Below, one piece after another: positions 8,189 through 16,445 of a stretch of DNA of 64,000 nt (position 1 is the first letter of the stretch; each line of letters begins with the position of its first letter). The translations under genes and the position numbers were made by a program. The notes under the pieces are model-generated. The model did not search any database. It was given only the letters and a program-made list of their open reading frames with translations, and was not told the DNA's origin. The stretch covers positions 248,001 through 312,000 of the forward strand of contig NZ_RCTF01000001.1 of the NCBI RefSeq assembly GCF_003667445.1, given 5' to 3'. This DNA comes from Xanthobacter tagetidis. Lineage in GTDB: Bacteria; Pseudomonadota; Alphaproteobacteria; Rhizobiales; Xanthobacteraceae.

Positions 8189-9607
8189 TCAGAAGCGGAA
8201 ATAGAGGAAGGGACTGTAGGCCGCGGCGCCGACCGAGATGGCGCACAGCACGAACAGCAGCGCCACCACGATCGAATCCACCATGCCGTAGATGCGCAGG
8301 CGCAGCCGCTCCGGAAGCTTGCGCCCGCCCGGCCGGGGCAACCCGAACATGGAGAGCGGCCAGCCGATGAGCATCACCACCACGGTGCTGATCTGGATGG
8401 TGGAGATCACGCTCGCCGAGAGCGAGCCCAGCCCGTTCAGCCCGATGAGGCCCTGGAACATCTCCAGCGCGCGCGGGATGCTGTCGGAGCGGAACCACAC
8501 ATAGGAGGTGCACACCACCAGCAGCACGTAGGCATGGGCGACGACGCGCGGCGCGGCGGCGAGCCAGGTGCCGAAGCGGGTGCGCTCCAGCACCAGGAAG
8601 GTGCCGTGGTGCAGGCCCCAGACCACGAAGGTCCATTGCGCGCCATGCCACAGGCCGCAGAGGAAGAAGACCGTCCACAGATTGAGCAGGGTGCGCGCCT
8701 CGCCGAGGCGATTGCCGCCCAGCGGAATGTAGAGATAGTCGCGGAACCAGCTGGACAGGCTCATGTGCCATCGCCGCCACAGGTCGGCGATGGAGATCGA
8801 CCCATAGGGCAGGTTGAAGTTGCGCGGGAACTTCAACCCCATCGCGAGGGCGAGGCCGATGGCCATGTTGGAATAGCCGCCGAAGTCGAAATAGATCTGC
8901 AGCGCATAGGCCTGCATGCCGAGCCAGGCCTCGGCGAGATTGGGCGGGTTGGGCGAATCGAACACCGCGTTCGCCAGCGGCGCCAGTTCGTCGGCGATCA
9001 GCACCTTCCAGCTGAGGCCGATGACGAAGATGCGCAGGCCCGCCGACACCCGCCCGAGCGTGGTCCGCCGGTCGCGGATGCGCCGGTTGATCGTCGAGTA
9101 GCGCACGATCGGGCCGGCCACCAGCTGCGGGAACATGGTGATGTAGAGCGCCAGTTCCTCGAACCGGCTGTTCGCGCTGGCGCGGCGCCGATAGACGTCC
9201 ACGAGATATGAGATGGCGTGGAAGGAAAAGAAGGAGATGCCGAGCGGCAGGGGCAGGTACACCACGGGCAAGGCGAGCCCGGCGGGAGCGAGAATGTGAT
9301 TCAGGTTCTCCGCGAGAAAGCCGGAATACTTGAATATAATCAGGCCGGACAGGTTCAGCGTCACGCCCACAGCCAGCATGCGCAGGCGCCAGCGCTCCGA
9401 TCGCGGATCGATCACCAGGGCCATGACATAGTTCATGACGATGTAGACCGCGAGCACGATGACGTTCGCCAGCCCGCCCCAGGCATAGAAGACCAGCGAA
9501 AAGGCGAGCAGCACGAAGTTCCGCACCCGCGTGCCGCGTGCAATGAAATAGCACAGCAGAAACAGAGGCAGGAAATAATAGAAGAAGGAGACGGAAGAGA
9601 AGACCAT
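8189..9607 (-). CDS. MBOAT-family O-acyltransferase, AlgI-like
   Basis: Polytopic inner-membrane protein of 472 residues. It carries the MBOAT hallmarks: DFGGYSNMAIG, LWRRWHMSLS (His281), and GLWHGAQW with the likely catalytic His321. AlgI-type proteins pass an acetyl group across the membrane to a periplasmic SGNH partner, here the gene at 6999-8138. Its start is 24 bp downstream of the nadK stop, so cotranscription with nadK is likely, and no clear Shine-Dalgarno is visible. It could equally serve cellulose, alginate-like or other exopolysaccharide acetylation. Confidence 0.88.
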   Translation of the reverse strand: MVFSSVSFFYYFLPLFLLCYFIARGTRVRNFVLLAFSLVFYAWGGLANVIVLAVYIVMNYVMALVIDPRSERWRLRMLAVGVTLNLSGLIIFKYSGFLAENLNHILAPAGLALPVVYLPLPLGISFFSFHAISYLVDVYRRRASANSRFEELALYITMFPQLVAGPIVRYSTINRRIRDRRTTLGRVSAGLRIFVIGLSWKVLIADELAPLANAVFDSPNPPNLAEAWLGMQAYALQIYFDFGGYSNMAIGLALAMGLKFPRNFNLPYGSISIADLWRRWHMSLSSWFRDYLYIPLGGNRLGEARTLLNLWTVFFLCGLWHGAQWTFVVWGLHHGTFLVLERTRFGTWLAAAPRVVAHAYVLLVVCTSYVWFRSDSIPRALEMFQGLIGLNGLGSLSASVISTIQISTVVVMLIGWPLSMFGLPRPGGRKLPERLRLRIYGMVDSIVVALLFVLCAISVGAAAYSPFLYFRF

Positions 9608-9631
9608 GTCAGATCGCGACTGAGGTTGGCG

Positions 9632-10414
9632 CTAATAGACGAACTGTTCGCGCAGAATGCGTTCCTCAAGCCCATGATCGGGATCGAACAGCATGTCCAC
9701 GGAAGAGTTGCGGTCCAGGCGCGCGGAAACGGCGATGATGTCGCGCACCTCCTGGTGATCCGCCACCGCGCTCACCTGACGCTTCTCAGCCTCCAGCACG
9801 GCGATGTCGATGCGGGCGTGATCGGGCACCAGGGCGCCGCGCCAGCGGCGGGGCCGGAACGGCGAGATGGGCGTGAGCGCCAGCAGCGGCGTGCCGAGCG
9901 GCAGGATCGGGCCGTGCGCCGAGAGATTGTAGGCCGTGGAGCCCGCCGGGGTGGCGACGATGATGCCGTCGCAGATCAGTTCTTCGAGCCGCACCCGCCC
10001 GTCGATGGAGATGCGCAGCTTCGCCGCCTGGAAGGTCTGGCGCAGCAGCGAGACCTCGTTGAAGGCCGGCGCGCGGTGCCGCCCCCCGGAGGCGTCCACC
10101 GCCTCCATGATGAGGGGATGGATGCGCACCCGCTGGGCGCTGGCGAGGCGCTCGGTCAGGCCGTCCTCGCGATAGGTGTTCAACAGGAAGCCGACGGTGC
10201 CCCGGTTCATGCCGTAGATCGGGATGTCTCGGTCACGGAAGCGGTGCAGGGTCTGGAGCATGAGGCCGTCGCCGCCGAGCGCGACGATCACGTCCGCATC
10301 GTCCTCGGCTGCGGCACCATATTGCTCCGACAGCCTCAGCCGCGCGGTCTCCGCCTCCGGCGTCGCGCTCGCCACGAAGGCGATATTCTCGAACGGGCGG
10401 GACGTCTCAAGCAT
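9632..10414 (-). CDS. nadK: NAD kinase
   Basis: Cytoplasmic enzyme phosphorylating NAD to NADP. At 260 residues it is the short alphaproteobacterial form. The GGDG motif is at 47-50 (ALGGDGLML), followed by [18 protein letters not shown] and the glycine-rich [21 protein letters not shown] block, all characteristic. ATG 10414 (MLETSRPF) is used because the open frame upstream is low-complexity. It is the first gene of a probable nadK-algI-algJ-like transcript. Confidence 0.93.
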   Translation of the reverse strand: MLETSRPFENIAFVASATPEAETARLRLSEQYGAAAEDDADVIVALGGDGLMLQTLHRFRDRDIPIYGMNRGTVGFLLNTYREDGLTERLASAQRVRIHPLIMEAVDASGGRHRAPAFNEVSLLRQTFQAAKLRISIDGRVRLEELICDGIIVATPAGSTAYNLSAHGPILPLGTPLLALTPISPFRPRRWRGALVPDHARIDIAVLEAEKRQVSAVADHQEVRDIIAVSARLDRNSSVDMLFDPDHGLEERILREQFVY

Positions 10415-10692
10415 GAACCATCCGATGGGGGGTCTAACCGCCTGGCGCGGCACCGGATGCGCGGACCGGCGGCCCCTTCTAGAGCCAATTGCCGTCCGCA
10501 ACAAGCGAGCGCCGGGCGCGCCCACGGCCTGCCGCACAGGCAGCACGGCACCTTGCGCGCCCGTGTCCGGCAGCCGGCCCCGGGAGCCGGGGCGCGTTCG
10601 CGCCGGGTCAGCCTGAGGGCATGGGCGCCCTCTGGACACCTCGCGCGAACCGTGACTTGGTGCGGCGTCACGCCGGAGCCCGAGCGCGCACC

Positions 10693-12939
10693 ATGAGCGA
10701 AACCCCCGCCACCGCCCTCGGCACCAGCGAAGGTTCGACCGGAGGCCCCTATGCCGGCCGGGTGGTGCGGTGGCTCGCGATCCACGATCCGGGAGGCATC
10801 GATACAACCCGCGCGCTGCAGCTTGCTGTCGCGTTCGTGATCGTCATCACGCTGGGGTATTCCACCTCCCGCGCCTTCGGCCTCGGGCTCGATGTTCCGT
10901 TTCCGCTGATGGCGGGCGCCGGGGCGCTGGTGCTCGTGACCTTCACCCCGGCGGCCAGCCGGCGCACCGAGGCGCGCACCATGGGGCGCATCTTCGCGCT
11001 CGCCATGGCCTTCCTGCTGGTGCTGATCGCGGTCGGCCCCGGCGAGGGGCACGGCAACGAGATGGTGCAGAAGCTGCTGCTGGTGCCGCTCTCCTTTCTC
11101 GCTCTGGTGCTGCGCCGGTCCGGCATGGACGGCCAGCGGCTCGGCCTCTCGCTGATCGTGGTCGCGACCGTGGGCACCATCCTCGCGCCGACGCGGGCGC
11201 AGGCGGTCTATTTCCTGGTCGCCTTCTGTCAGGGGGCGGCGGTCATGGTCGCCCTGCGGCTGTCCCCCTGGCGGCCCTCGGCGGTCCAGGCGTTCGTGAA
11301 CTCGGCCCACGACGTCGAGGAGATGCTTGCGGCCTATCTGCGCGATATGTCCGAGGCCGTGCGCGCCGGCCGGCCGTTCCCGGCCGATCTCGGCCCCGAG
11401 GTGGGCGCGGCGCGGGCGCGGGTGTGGAACGCGCTCGCCAACGCCTCCGCCGAGGACCCCGGCGCACGCATGGATTTCGAGCACCTGCGGGCGAAGATCT
11501 ATCGTCTGCGCGTCGCGGTGCTTCTGCTGGCGAGCTGCATTCCTGCCACCGGCCGCGGCGGGCCGGACTGGCGCGCGCCGTTCGCCAATGCCGCGGACCA
11601 CATCGCCCGCCGCCTGGAGGTGCTCGACCGCGTCGACGACAAGGCGGAAGAGCGCTTCGAGCGCGCCATCGAGACCCTGAGGGCGGCGGCCTTCGACACG
11701 TCGCTCGATCCGGCGGCGCGCTTCGCGCTCCTGCGCGCAGTGACGGCCTTCGAGCGCCTGTCCCTGGTGGTCACGGGCATCGCCGCGCAGGAGATCGCGC
11801 CCTTCCCGCCGCCCCATGCGGAGGAGGACCAGCCGCCGGCGCCCGCGCCGGTGCCGCTGCTGATCCGCGGGCCGGATGGACGGCGCACCTTCTCGGCGCC
11901 GCTCAAGGTGGCCTGTCAGGGGCTCGTCGCCACCGCCATCACCACCTCGCTCGACCTCGCCTTCCACCTGGAGCATGCCTACTGGGCCACCATGACGGTG
12001 ATGTTCGTGCTCGGGAACAGCGTCGGCGAGACCTTCATGCGGGTGCGCTACCGCACCGTGGGCACGCTGATCGGCGTCGCGCTCGGCATGGGCATCTTCC
12101 TGGTGCTCGATGCCCACCTCTGGCTGCTCGCCGCCTTGTGCGTGTTCGCCCAGATGATCGGCATCGTCACGCAGAAGGACCGCTACGACGTCGCCTCGGC
12201 CGCCACGGGCTTCTCGGTCATCCTCGGCCTGCACCTGATCGCCGGCCTCGGCCCGGAAGGCATGCTCGCCCGCATCTACGAGACCGTGATCGGCGCCGGC
12301 ATCGCCCTCGTCGTCTCCTATGCGGTGCTGCCGGTCTATCTCACCGACCAGTTCCGGCCCGAGGTGCGCGCGCTTCTGAAGCGCTGCCGCGACAGCTTCG
12401 CCAGCTGGTGGCCGCGCACGCAGGGCGAGCGCATCAGCATGGCGCCACTGGCGCGCGAGGTGCGTCAGCTGGATCTGCGCGTGCCGCAGCTCGGCGCCGA
12501 GCAGGTGTTCGGCCATTCCGCCGGCGACGTGGTCAACATCGCCTCGACGCTCGACGTGCTGATGACCTATCTCGCGCTGCTGGAAGACGTGACGCAGCGC
12601 CTCGCCCTCGCCGCGCCGCAGGACGAGGTGGTCGCGCTCGCCGAGACGGCCCGCTCGCGCACCCTTAACGCATTCGCCCAGGCGCTGGGCGAGGCCAGCG
12701 CCGACCAGGGCGCGGCCGCCGCTCCGGCGGTGGAGGCGGCCGTGCCCATGGTGCTCGCGCTGGCCGACGATCCGCAGGTGGAGCAGGCGCTGCCGCTGGT
12801 GGCCGATTATCTCGCCTACTCGGAAGCGGTGCAGCGCCCGCTCGCTGAATTGCGCATCATGCTCAGCGACCAGGCGCCCTGGAATCGCGCGGCGGCGCTC
12901 GCCGCCGGCCGGGCCGCGCCGCAGGCGGCAAGTCCGTAG
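10693..12939 (+). CDS. FUSC-family membrane protein (aromatic-acid-efflux-like)
   Basis: Inner-membrane protein of 748 residues with the FUSC architecture: a hydrophobic cluster near residues 30-200, a long soluble helical region, then a second hydrophobic cluster near 420-560 and a C-terminal helical domain. FUSC proteins (AaeB, fusaric-acid resistance, YccS) are linked to efflux of aromatic acids or to the cell envelope. ATG 10693 is chosen because the upstream extension is low-complexity. No membrane-fusion partner is adjacent, so an efflux role is an inference. The gene diverges from nadK across 278 bp in which I see no clear promoter. Confidence 0.78.
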   Translation: MSETPATALGTSEGSTGGPYAGRVVRWLAIHDPGGIDTTRALQLAVAFVIVITLGYSTSRAFGLGLDVPFPLMAGAGALVLVTFTPAASRRTEARTMGRIFALAMAFLLVLIAVGPGEGHGNEMVQKLLLVPLSFLALVLRRSGMDGQRLGLSLIVVATVGTILAPTRAQAVYFLVAFCQGAAVMVALRLSPWRPSAVQAFVNSAHDVEEMLAAYLRDMSEAVRAGRPFPADLGPEVGAARARVWNALANASAEDPGARMDFEHLRAKIYRLRVAVLLLASCIPATGRGGPDWRAPFANAADHIARRLEVLDRVDDKAEERFERAIETLRAAAFDTSLDPAARFALLRAVTAFERLSLVVTGIAAQEIAPFPPPHAEEDQPPAPAPVPLLIRGPDGRRTFSAPLKVACQGLVATAITTSLDLAFHLEHAYWATMTVMFVLGNSVGETFMRVRYRTVGTLIGVALGMGIFLVLDAHLWLLAALCVFAQMIGIVTQKDRYDVASAATGFSVILGLHLIAGLGPEGMLARIYETVIGAGIALVVSYAVLPVYLTDQFRPEVRALLKRCRDSFASWWPRTQGERISMAPLAREVRQLDLRVPQLGAEQVFGHSAGDVVNIASTLDVLMTYLALLEDVTQRLALAAPQDEVVALAETARSRTLNAFAQALGEASADQGAAAAPAVEAAVPMVLALADDPQVEQALPLVADYLAYSEAVQRPLAELRIMLSDQAPWNRAAALAAGRAAPQAASP

Positions 12940-12976
12940 GATCGCGCCGCCGCGCCAGCCCCACGGGCCCGGCGCG

Positions 12977-13933
12977 CTAGTGCTGCGCGCCCGAACCCGC
13001 GCCCGCGGCGGCGTCCTCTTGCGCGCGCATGGCGAAGGCGTGCCGCGCCGTGCAGTCCAGGAGGGCGAAGGAGGCGGCGAGGAAGTCGGCGACGCCTGCG
13101 CGCCCGGCGGCCGAAAGGCCGTAGCCCTGGTGCTCGCCGTCCCGCCCGGAGGCGCGCACCACGAGGCCCGCCTCCATGGCGTCCCGCAGCACCTGGAGCA
13201 CATGGGTGCGCGAGAGATGGAAGCGCCGCGCCAGATCCGCAACGGTCGGCGGCGGCGCGTCGACCTCCCGCGACACGAGGAGCGCGAACAGCAGGATGAT
13301 CCCGCCGTCGCGGTCGGCGAAGGGGATCAGGCGGGGCGCGCCGTCGAGCACGCGGAAGCCGTGCCGGAAGCTCTCGCCGATCGCGGTCACCAAAGCGCGG
13401 CAGAACAGCGGGTCGTCGAGCACCGCCAGCACCCGCGCGGCCACGCCGCCCAGCGGCTCCATGGCGGCGAAATGCAGCCGCCACCGGGTGCGGAACGAGG
13501 CCCACATGCGCTCGGTCGGGGCCAGCGGGCGCTCGCGCCGGTCGCCCTTGCCCTCCGCCGGGGCGAGGTAGCCGCTCCAGCGCATGAGCGCGAGCAGCGC
13601 CTTGGCCCGCCCGTGGCTGCACAGGCCGGTCTCCTGGCACAAGGCGGTCATGCGGGCGGCGGTGATGCCCGCGCCTCCGGGCTGCGCGTCCAGATAGAAG
13701 GCGAGGAACGAGAACATCATCCGCCCGCGGTCGTTCAGCACGCGGTTGAGCAGCGGATGGTTGTCGTAGGTCTCCACGGTCCCGCGCGCCGAGGCGAGCA
13801 GCGCCGCCCCGAAGCCGGGGGAAGCCTTGAGGGCCGCCTGCGCCTCCGGCCCCGCGCCAGCGGCGAGCCAGTCCGGCCAGGAATCGGCAACGTCGATTGA
13901 AGGGGCGAGCATGGCCCCGCTCGGCTGGGGCAT
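12977..13933 (-). CDS. Winged-helix (MarR/GntR-like) DNA-binding protein of unknown role
   Basis: Protein of 318 residues. A helix-turn-helix is visible near the C-terminal part: PTVADLARRFHLSRTHVLQ followed by EAGLVVRASG, the recognition helix and wing of a winged-helix domain. A second possible helix-turn-helix, SHGRAKALLALMRWSGYL, lies near residue 110, so the protein may carry two DNA-binding modules. I do not recognise a named family. It converges with the FUSC gene and diverges from the small secreted-protein genes. Confidence 0.6.
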   Translation of the reverse strand: MPQPSGAMLAPSIDVADSWPDWLAAGAGPEAQAALKASPGFGAALLASARGTVETYDNHPLLNRVLNDRGRMMFSFLAFYLDAQPGGAGITAARMTALCQETGLCSHGRAKALLALMRWSGYLAPAEGKGDRRERPLAPTERMWASFRTRWRLHFAAMEPLGGVAARVLAVLDDPLFCRALVTAIGESFRHGFRVLDGAPRLIPFADRDGGIILLFALLVSREVDAPPPTVADLARRFHLSRTHVLQVLRDAMEAGLVVRASGRDGEHQGYGLSAAGRAGVADFLAASFALLDCTARHAFAMRAQEDAAAGAGSGAQH

Positions 13934-14298
13934 ACCGCTCGGTCCGTTCGTGTCGTGCCATTCTAGTGCGGGCAGCCGGGGATTTGAACCAACCTCCCCG
14001 ATATGCCCGCCCGGCGGAGCGGCCGCATGCCGTACCGCGCTCCCGCACGTCGCTCCTCCCCGGCGCGATCTTGAGCGGGATCGGCCCGCGCCGACCTGTC
14101 GTGACGGCAGATGCGGCTCATCTTCGCCATTGGTCGCGCCGCGTTTGCGGTTCTAATGGCGCTCCGAGGCACGCTCGTCCGATTCGACCGGCGAAGGCAT
14201 GCGAGTGTCCGCCCGCACGTCCGCGTCCCCGTCCCCGCGACGGTCGATCCGGGCCTCGGGCTTCGGGCGCCTCCGGGCGCCAACAAGGGAGTAAAGCC
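13934..14298. other. 365-bp gap with a tRNA-3'-end-like hairpin, otherwise unassigned
   Basis: No convincing coding frame. The only structured element I see is the 43-nt hairpin at 13968-14010. The second half is GC-rich without a recognisable promoter. It must contain the start signals of the regulator (minus) and of the small secreted-protein genes (plus). Confidence 0.4.
13968..14010 (-). other. Hairpin resembling a tRNA acceptor plus T-loop remnant
   Basis: Read on the minus strand, GCGGGCA (14010-14004) pairs perfectly with TGCCCGC (13974-13968), and an inner CGGGGA/TCCCCG stem closes a loop containing GGTTCAAATCC-like text typical of tRNA T-arms. D and anticodon arms are absent, so this is not a functional tRNA. 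It may be a decayed tRNA or attachment-site fragment, or a simple regulatory hairpin. Confidence 0.3.
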
Positions 14299-14592
14299 AT
14301 GTCCAAGATCGCGCATCTCGTGCTGGCCGGCGCGGCCACGGCCCTGTTCTTCGGCGCGGCCCCCCAGCCGGCGCATGCGGTGGTCTATTGCAAGACCGTG
14401 GGCGTACCCAAGGGGTGCGTCGCCCGTCCGGCGGCTCCTGCTGCCCGCGCGGCGGTCTATTGCACCCGTCCCGGCTATCCGGTGGGCTGCGTGGGCGGCG
14501 TCGGCGCTCCGGGCGTCGGCGTGGGCGCACCCGGACCCGGCGTGGCCCCGGCCAATCTCGGCGGCCCGGTGAACCGCGTCGGCGTCCGCTGA
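14299..14592 (+). CDS. Small secreted protein with two YC-x8-GC repeats
   Basis: Protein of 97 residues starting at ATG 14299, with AAGGGAG upstream. Residues 1-27 form a clear signal peptide ending in AHA. The mature part holds two copies of VYC-x5-P-x-GCV, with cysteines nine positions apart in each, then a Gly/Val/Ala/Pro-rich tail. Four cysteines in a periplasmic protein suggest two disulfides. I do not recognise a characterised family. It is followed after 35 bp by another small signal-peptide protein on the same strand. Confidence 0.65.
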   Translation: MSKIAHLVLAGAATALFFGAAPQPAHAVVYCKTVGVPKGCVARPAAPAARAAVYCTRPGYPVGCVGGVGAPGVGVGAPGPGVAPANLGGPVNRVGVR

Positions 14593-14627
14593 GACGCCCA
14601 GCGAACCATAAGCAAGGAGACGAACCC

Positions 14628-14909
14628 ATGAAGACCACGATTGCCGCGACGGCGCTCGCGCTCGCGACGCTCGCCATGGCCGGCGCCCCGGCGCTCGCCG
14701 ACAAGGCCGCGGCCGACCAGTGCGCGGCCGGCCTCGATGCGCAGGCCCAGACCATTTACCAGGCCACCGCACCTGGCTTCGCCGCCGCGTCGGACAAGCG
14801 CGGCTTCGTCACCGACAAGGTGCGCGGGCTGGTGATGGGCGGCAGCGTGCCGCAGGGCACCGCCCGCGAAGCCGCCCAGGCGGCCGTGGTCTGCCTCGAG
14901 AAGCTCTGA
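14628..14909 (+). CDS. Small periplasmic protein of unknown function
   Basis: Protein of 93 residues beginning MKTTIAAT, with AAGGAG upstream of ATG 14628. Residues 1-24 form a signal peptide ending ALA. The mature part is helical, with one cysteine near its start (DQCAAG) and one near its end (VVCLEKL), which could pair. It contains a central segment GFVTDKVRGLVMGG. No family is recognised. It is likely cotranscribed with the YC/GC-repeat protein and is followed by a strong hairpin. Confidence 0.65.
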   Translation: MKTTIAATALALATLAMAGAPALADKAAADQCAAGLDAQAQTIYQATAPGFAAASDKRGFVTDKVRGLVMGGSVPQGTAREAAQAAVVCLEKL

Positions 14910-14913
14910 GAGC

Positions 14914-14939
14914 GCGCCGGTCCGTCCGCGGACCGGCGC
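14914..14939 (+). terminator. Hairpin terminator of the small secreted-protein pair
   Basis: Perfect 11-bp arms GCGCCGGTCCG (14914-14924) and complement (14929-14939) around a TCCG tetraloop, starting 5 bp after the stop. No U-run. Confidence 0.5.
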
Positions 14940-15031
14940 CCGGTCTCACGGGAATCCGAGCGCGCGTCGTCCGGACCGCGGGGTGTTCCGGACGGCGCTA
15001 CGTTCTCGTTGCGGGAACGAGAGCGCGCCTT

Positions 15032-15057
15032 GCCGCCCGGCGCCTGCGCCGGGCGGC
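15032..15057 (-). terminator. Hairpin directly after dcd
   Basis: Twelve-bp perfect arms (15032-15043 and 15046-15057), immediately adjacent to the dcd stop on the minus strand. Together with the hairpin at 14914-14939 it separates two convergent transcripts. A smaller 7-bp hairpin (15004-15022) lies between them. Confidence 0.5.
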
Positions 15058-16191
15058 TCAGGCGCCGCCGTCGCGACCCGCGAACGGCTTGAAGTGCTTG
15101 GACAGCTTGAGGCCCTGCCCCTGGTAGTGGGACTTCAGATCCGCCCCGTAGAGCCGCTCCGGCCGCCCGGCCATGCGCTCATAGACGAGCCGGCCCACCG
15201 TCTGCCCGTGCTCCAGGATGAACGGCACCTCGCGCGAGCGCACCTCCAGCACGGCCCGCGCGCCCACGCCGCCCGCCGCGGCGCTGCCGAAGCCGGGATC
15301 GAAGAAGCCCGCATAATGCACCCGGAACTCGCCCACCAGCGGGTCGAACGGCACCATCTCGGCCGCATAGTCCGGCGGCACGTGCACCGCCTCGCGGGAG
15401 GCGAGGATGTAGAAGGCGTCCGGATCGAGCACCAGGCTCGGCGTGCCGCCATTCCGGCGCACGCGGATCGGCTCCCAGAAATCCTCGACCTCCAGGTCGC
15501 CCGGCTGGTCCACGTCCACGACGCCCGTGTGCCGCTTGGCGCGGAAGCCCTGGAAGCCGGAGAGCGCCTCGCCGGCGAGGTCGACCCCGAGCGCGATGCC
15601 GCCCGCCGCCACGTCCGGTGAGGCCGCGTCCACCAGCCGCTCGCTCTCCTGGAGATTGAGAAGCTCAAGGTCGGACAGCCGCGCCACCCCCCGCCGGAAG
15701 CGGACCTGCGACAGGCGCGAGCCGGTGCGCACCAGGATGGGGAAGGTGCGCGGGGAAATTTCCAGATAGAGCGGTCCCGAATAGCCCGCTGGTATCGTGT
15801 CGAACGCCCGCGCCCCATCGGTGATGACGCGCACGAACACGTCGAGCCGGCCGGTGGAACTCTTCGGGTTCGCCGCCGCCGCGAGGTCGAACGGCAGCTT
15901 CAGGTGCTCGAACAGCTTGACGAGATAGACGCAGCCGGTCTCCAGCACCGCGCCGGAGCCGAGGTCCAGCTCATGGAGCGCCAGCTCGGACAGACGCTCC
16001 TTCACGGTGCGCCCGGCACCGGGCAGGAAGCTCGCGCGGATGCGCCAGGCGGTGCGCCCCAGCCGCAGATCGAGGCTGGCGGGCTGGATCTGATCCGCGT
16101 CCAGCAGCCGCTTGGTCGCAATGGCGCCTTGGGTCACCAGCGCCGAGATCGCCTCGGCGGGAAGGATCCCAGGCTTGGAAAGCTCGGCCAC
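15058..16191 (-). CDS. dcd: 2'-deoxycytidine 5'-triphosphate deaminase, double-length type
   Basis: Enzyme converting dCTP to dUTP, which the dUTPase encoded at 23669-24133 would turn into dUMP. At 377 residues it is about twice the classical Dcd and matches the alphaproteobacterial form with two tandem dUTPase-like folds. Visible motifs: QPASLDLRLG near the N-terminus, LAAAANPKSSTGRLDVFVRVI (the core substrate-site region, NPKSS-TGR) and a C-terminal FDPGFGSAAAGG. The GTG at 16191 is preferred, with AAGGGGG upstream; frames further upstream translate the riboswitch-promoter region of metZ. It diverges from metZ. Confidence 0.82.
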   Translation of the reverse strand: MAELSKPGILPAEAISALVTQGAIATKRLLDADQIQPASLDLRLGRTAWRIRASFLPGAGRTVKERLSELALHELDLGSGAVLETGCVYLVKLFEHLKLPFDLAAAANPKSSTGRLDVFVRVITDGARAFDTIPAGYSGPLYLEISPRTFPILVRTGSRLSQVRFRRGVARLSDLELLNLQESERLVDAASPDVAAGGIALGVDLAGEALSGFQGFRAKRHTGVVDVDQPGDLEVEDFWEPIRVRRNGGTPSLVLDPDAFYILASREAVHVPPDYAAEMVPFDPLVGEFRVHYAGFFDPGFGSAAAGGVGARAVLEVRSREVPFILEHGQTVGRLVYERMAGRPERLYGADLKSHYQGQGLKLSKHFKPFAGRDGGA

Positions 16192-16225
16192 GGTCGCCCC
16201 CTTATCCGTTTTCCCGGTCCCGATC

Positions 16226-16241
16226 GTTCGATCTAACGAAC
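16226..16241. promoter_or_regulatory. Inverted repeat in the dcd-metZ divergent promoter region
   Basis: GTTCG-N6-CGAAC dyad, 35 bp outside the dcd start and just before the metZ -35 element. It resembles an operator, but the half-sites are inverted, unlike the direct GTTC-N7-GTTC of the alphaproteobacterial LexA box. The regulator is unknown. Confidence 0.3.
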
Positions 16242-16248
16242 AAATCCC

Positions 16249-16278
16249 TTGACGCCAAGGTCGCCGCAACCTTATCTC
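16249..16278 (+). promoter_or_regulatory. Likely sigma-70-type promoter of metZ
   Basis: TTGACG (16249-16254), then a 17-18 bp spacer, then a weak -10 TTATCT/TATCTC (16272-16278). The predicted start site near 16284 falls just before the first base of the SAM-II aptamer, which supports the call. Confidence 0.5.
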
Positions 16279-16286
16279 GATCCCGT

Positions 16287-16350
16287 TCGTGGTGAATTTG
16301 GGCCGGCCGGCTTGCAGCCACGTTAAACAACTTTGAGCTAAAAGGCCGGG
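16287..16350 (+). ncRNA. SAM-II riboswitch
   Basis: S-adenosylmethionine-sensing H-type pseudoknot aptamer, known from alphaproteobacterial methionine genes. P1 is CGTGG (16288-16292) with CCACG (16318-16322). The characteristic GGTGAATTTGG follows the first P1 strand. The 3' part has the conserved TTAAAC and GAGCTAAAAGG segments. The pseudoknot pairs CCGGCC (16303-16308) with GGCCGG (16344-16349). It lies upstream of metZ, as expected for feedback by SAM. The start codon is 96 nt beyond the aptamer, farther than usual for a direct Shine-Dalgarno-sequestering SAM-II. Confidence 0.9.
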
Positions 16351-16445
16351 GACGAGCGGTGCGGCGAACGGCATCTGCCGCGACTTTGAGGTCGCGCGCA
16401 AGCCTTGCGCTCCGGCTTCGCTCCCGGCCTGCCCTGGAGGCAGAC

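Noticed and set aside
9632..10807. Longer NAD kinase starting about 130 codons upstream
   Set aside because: The extension is low-complexity, and NAD kinases of this class are about 255-260 residues, which ATG 10414 gives.
10336..13242. A 968-codon minus-strand open frame opposite the FUSC gene
   Set aside because: Low-complexity, lacking any domain motif, and it covers a well-supported gene plus an intergenic region.
13960..14055. A complete tRNA gene on the minus strand
   Set aside because: GTGCGGG and CCCGCAC could pair as an acceptor stem, but the T-arm does not pair properly beside it, and no anticodon stem-loop of normal geometry can be drawn.
16226..16241. LexA (SOS) box candidate near dcd and metZ
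   Set aside because: The alphaproteobacterial LexA box is a direct GTTC-N7-GTTC repeat; here the half-sites are inverted.
16359..16445. Upstream GTG start for metZ just after the riboswitch
   Set aside because: The added 29 residues are low-complexity Arg/Ser/Ala, and ATG 16446 has GGAGG at ideal spacing; kept as an open question in the findings.
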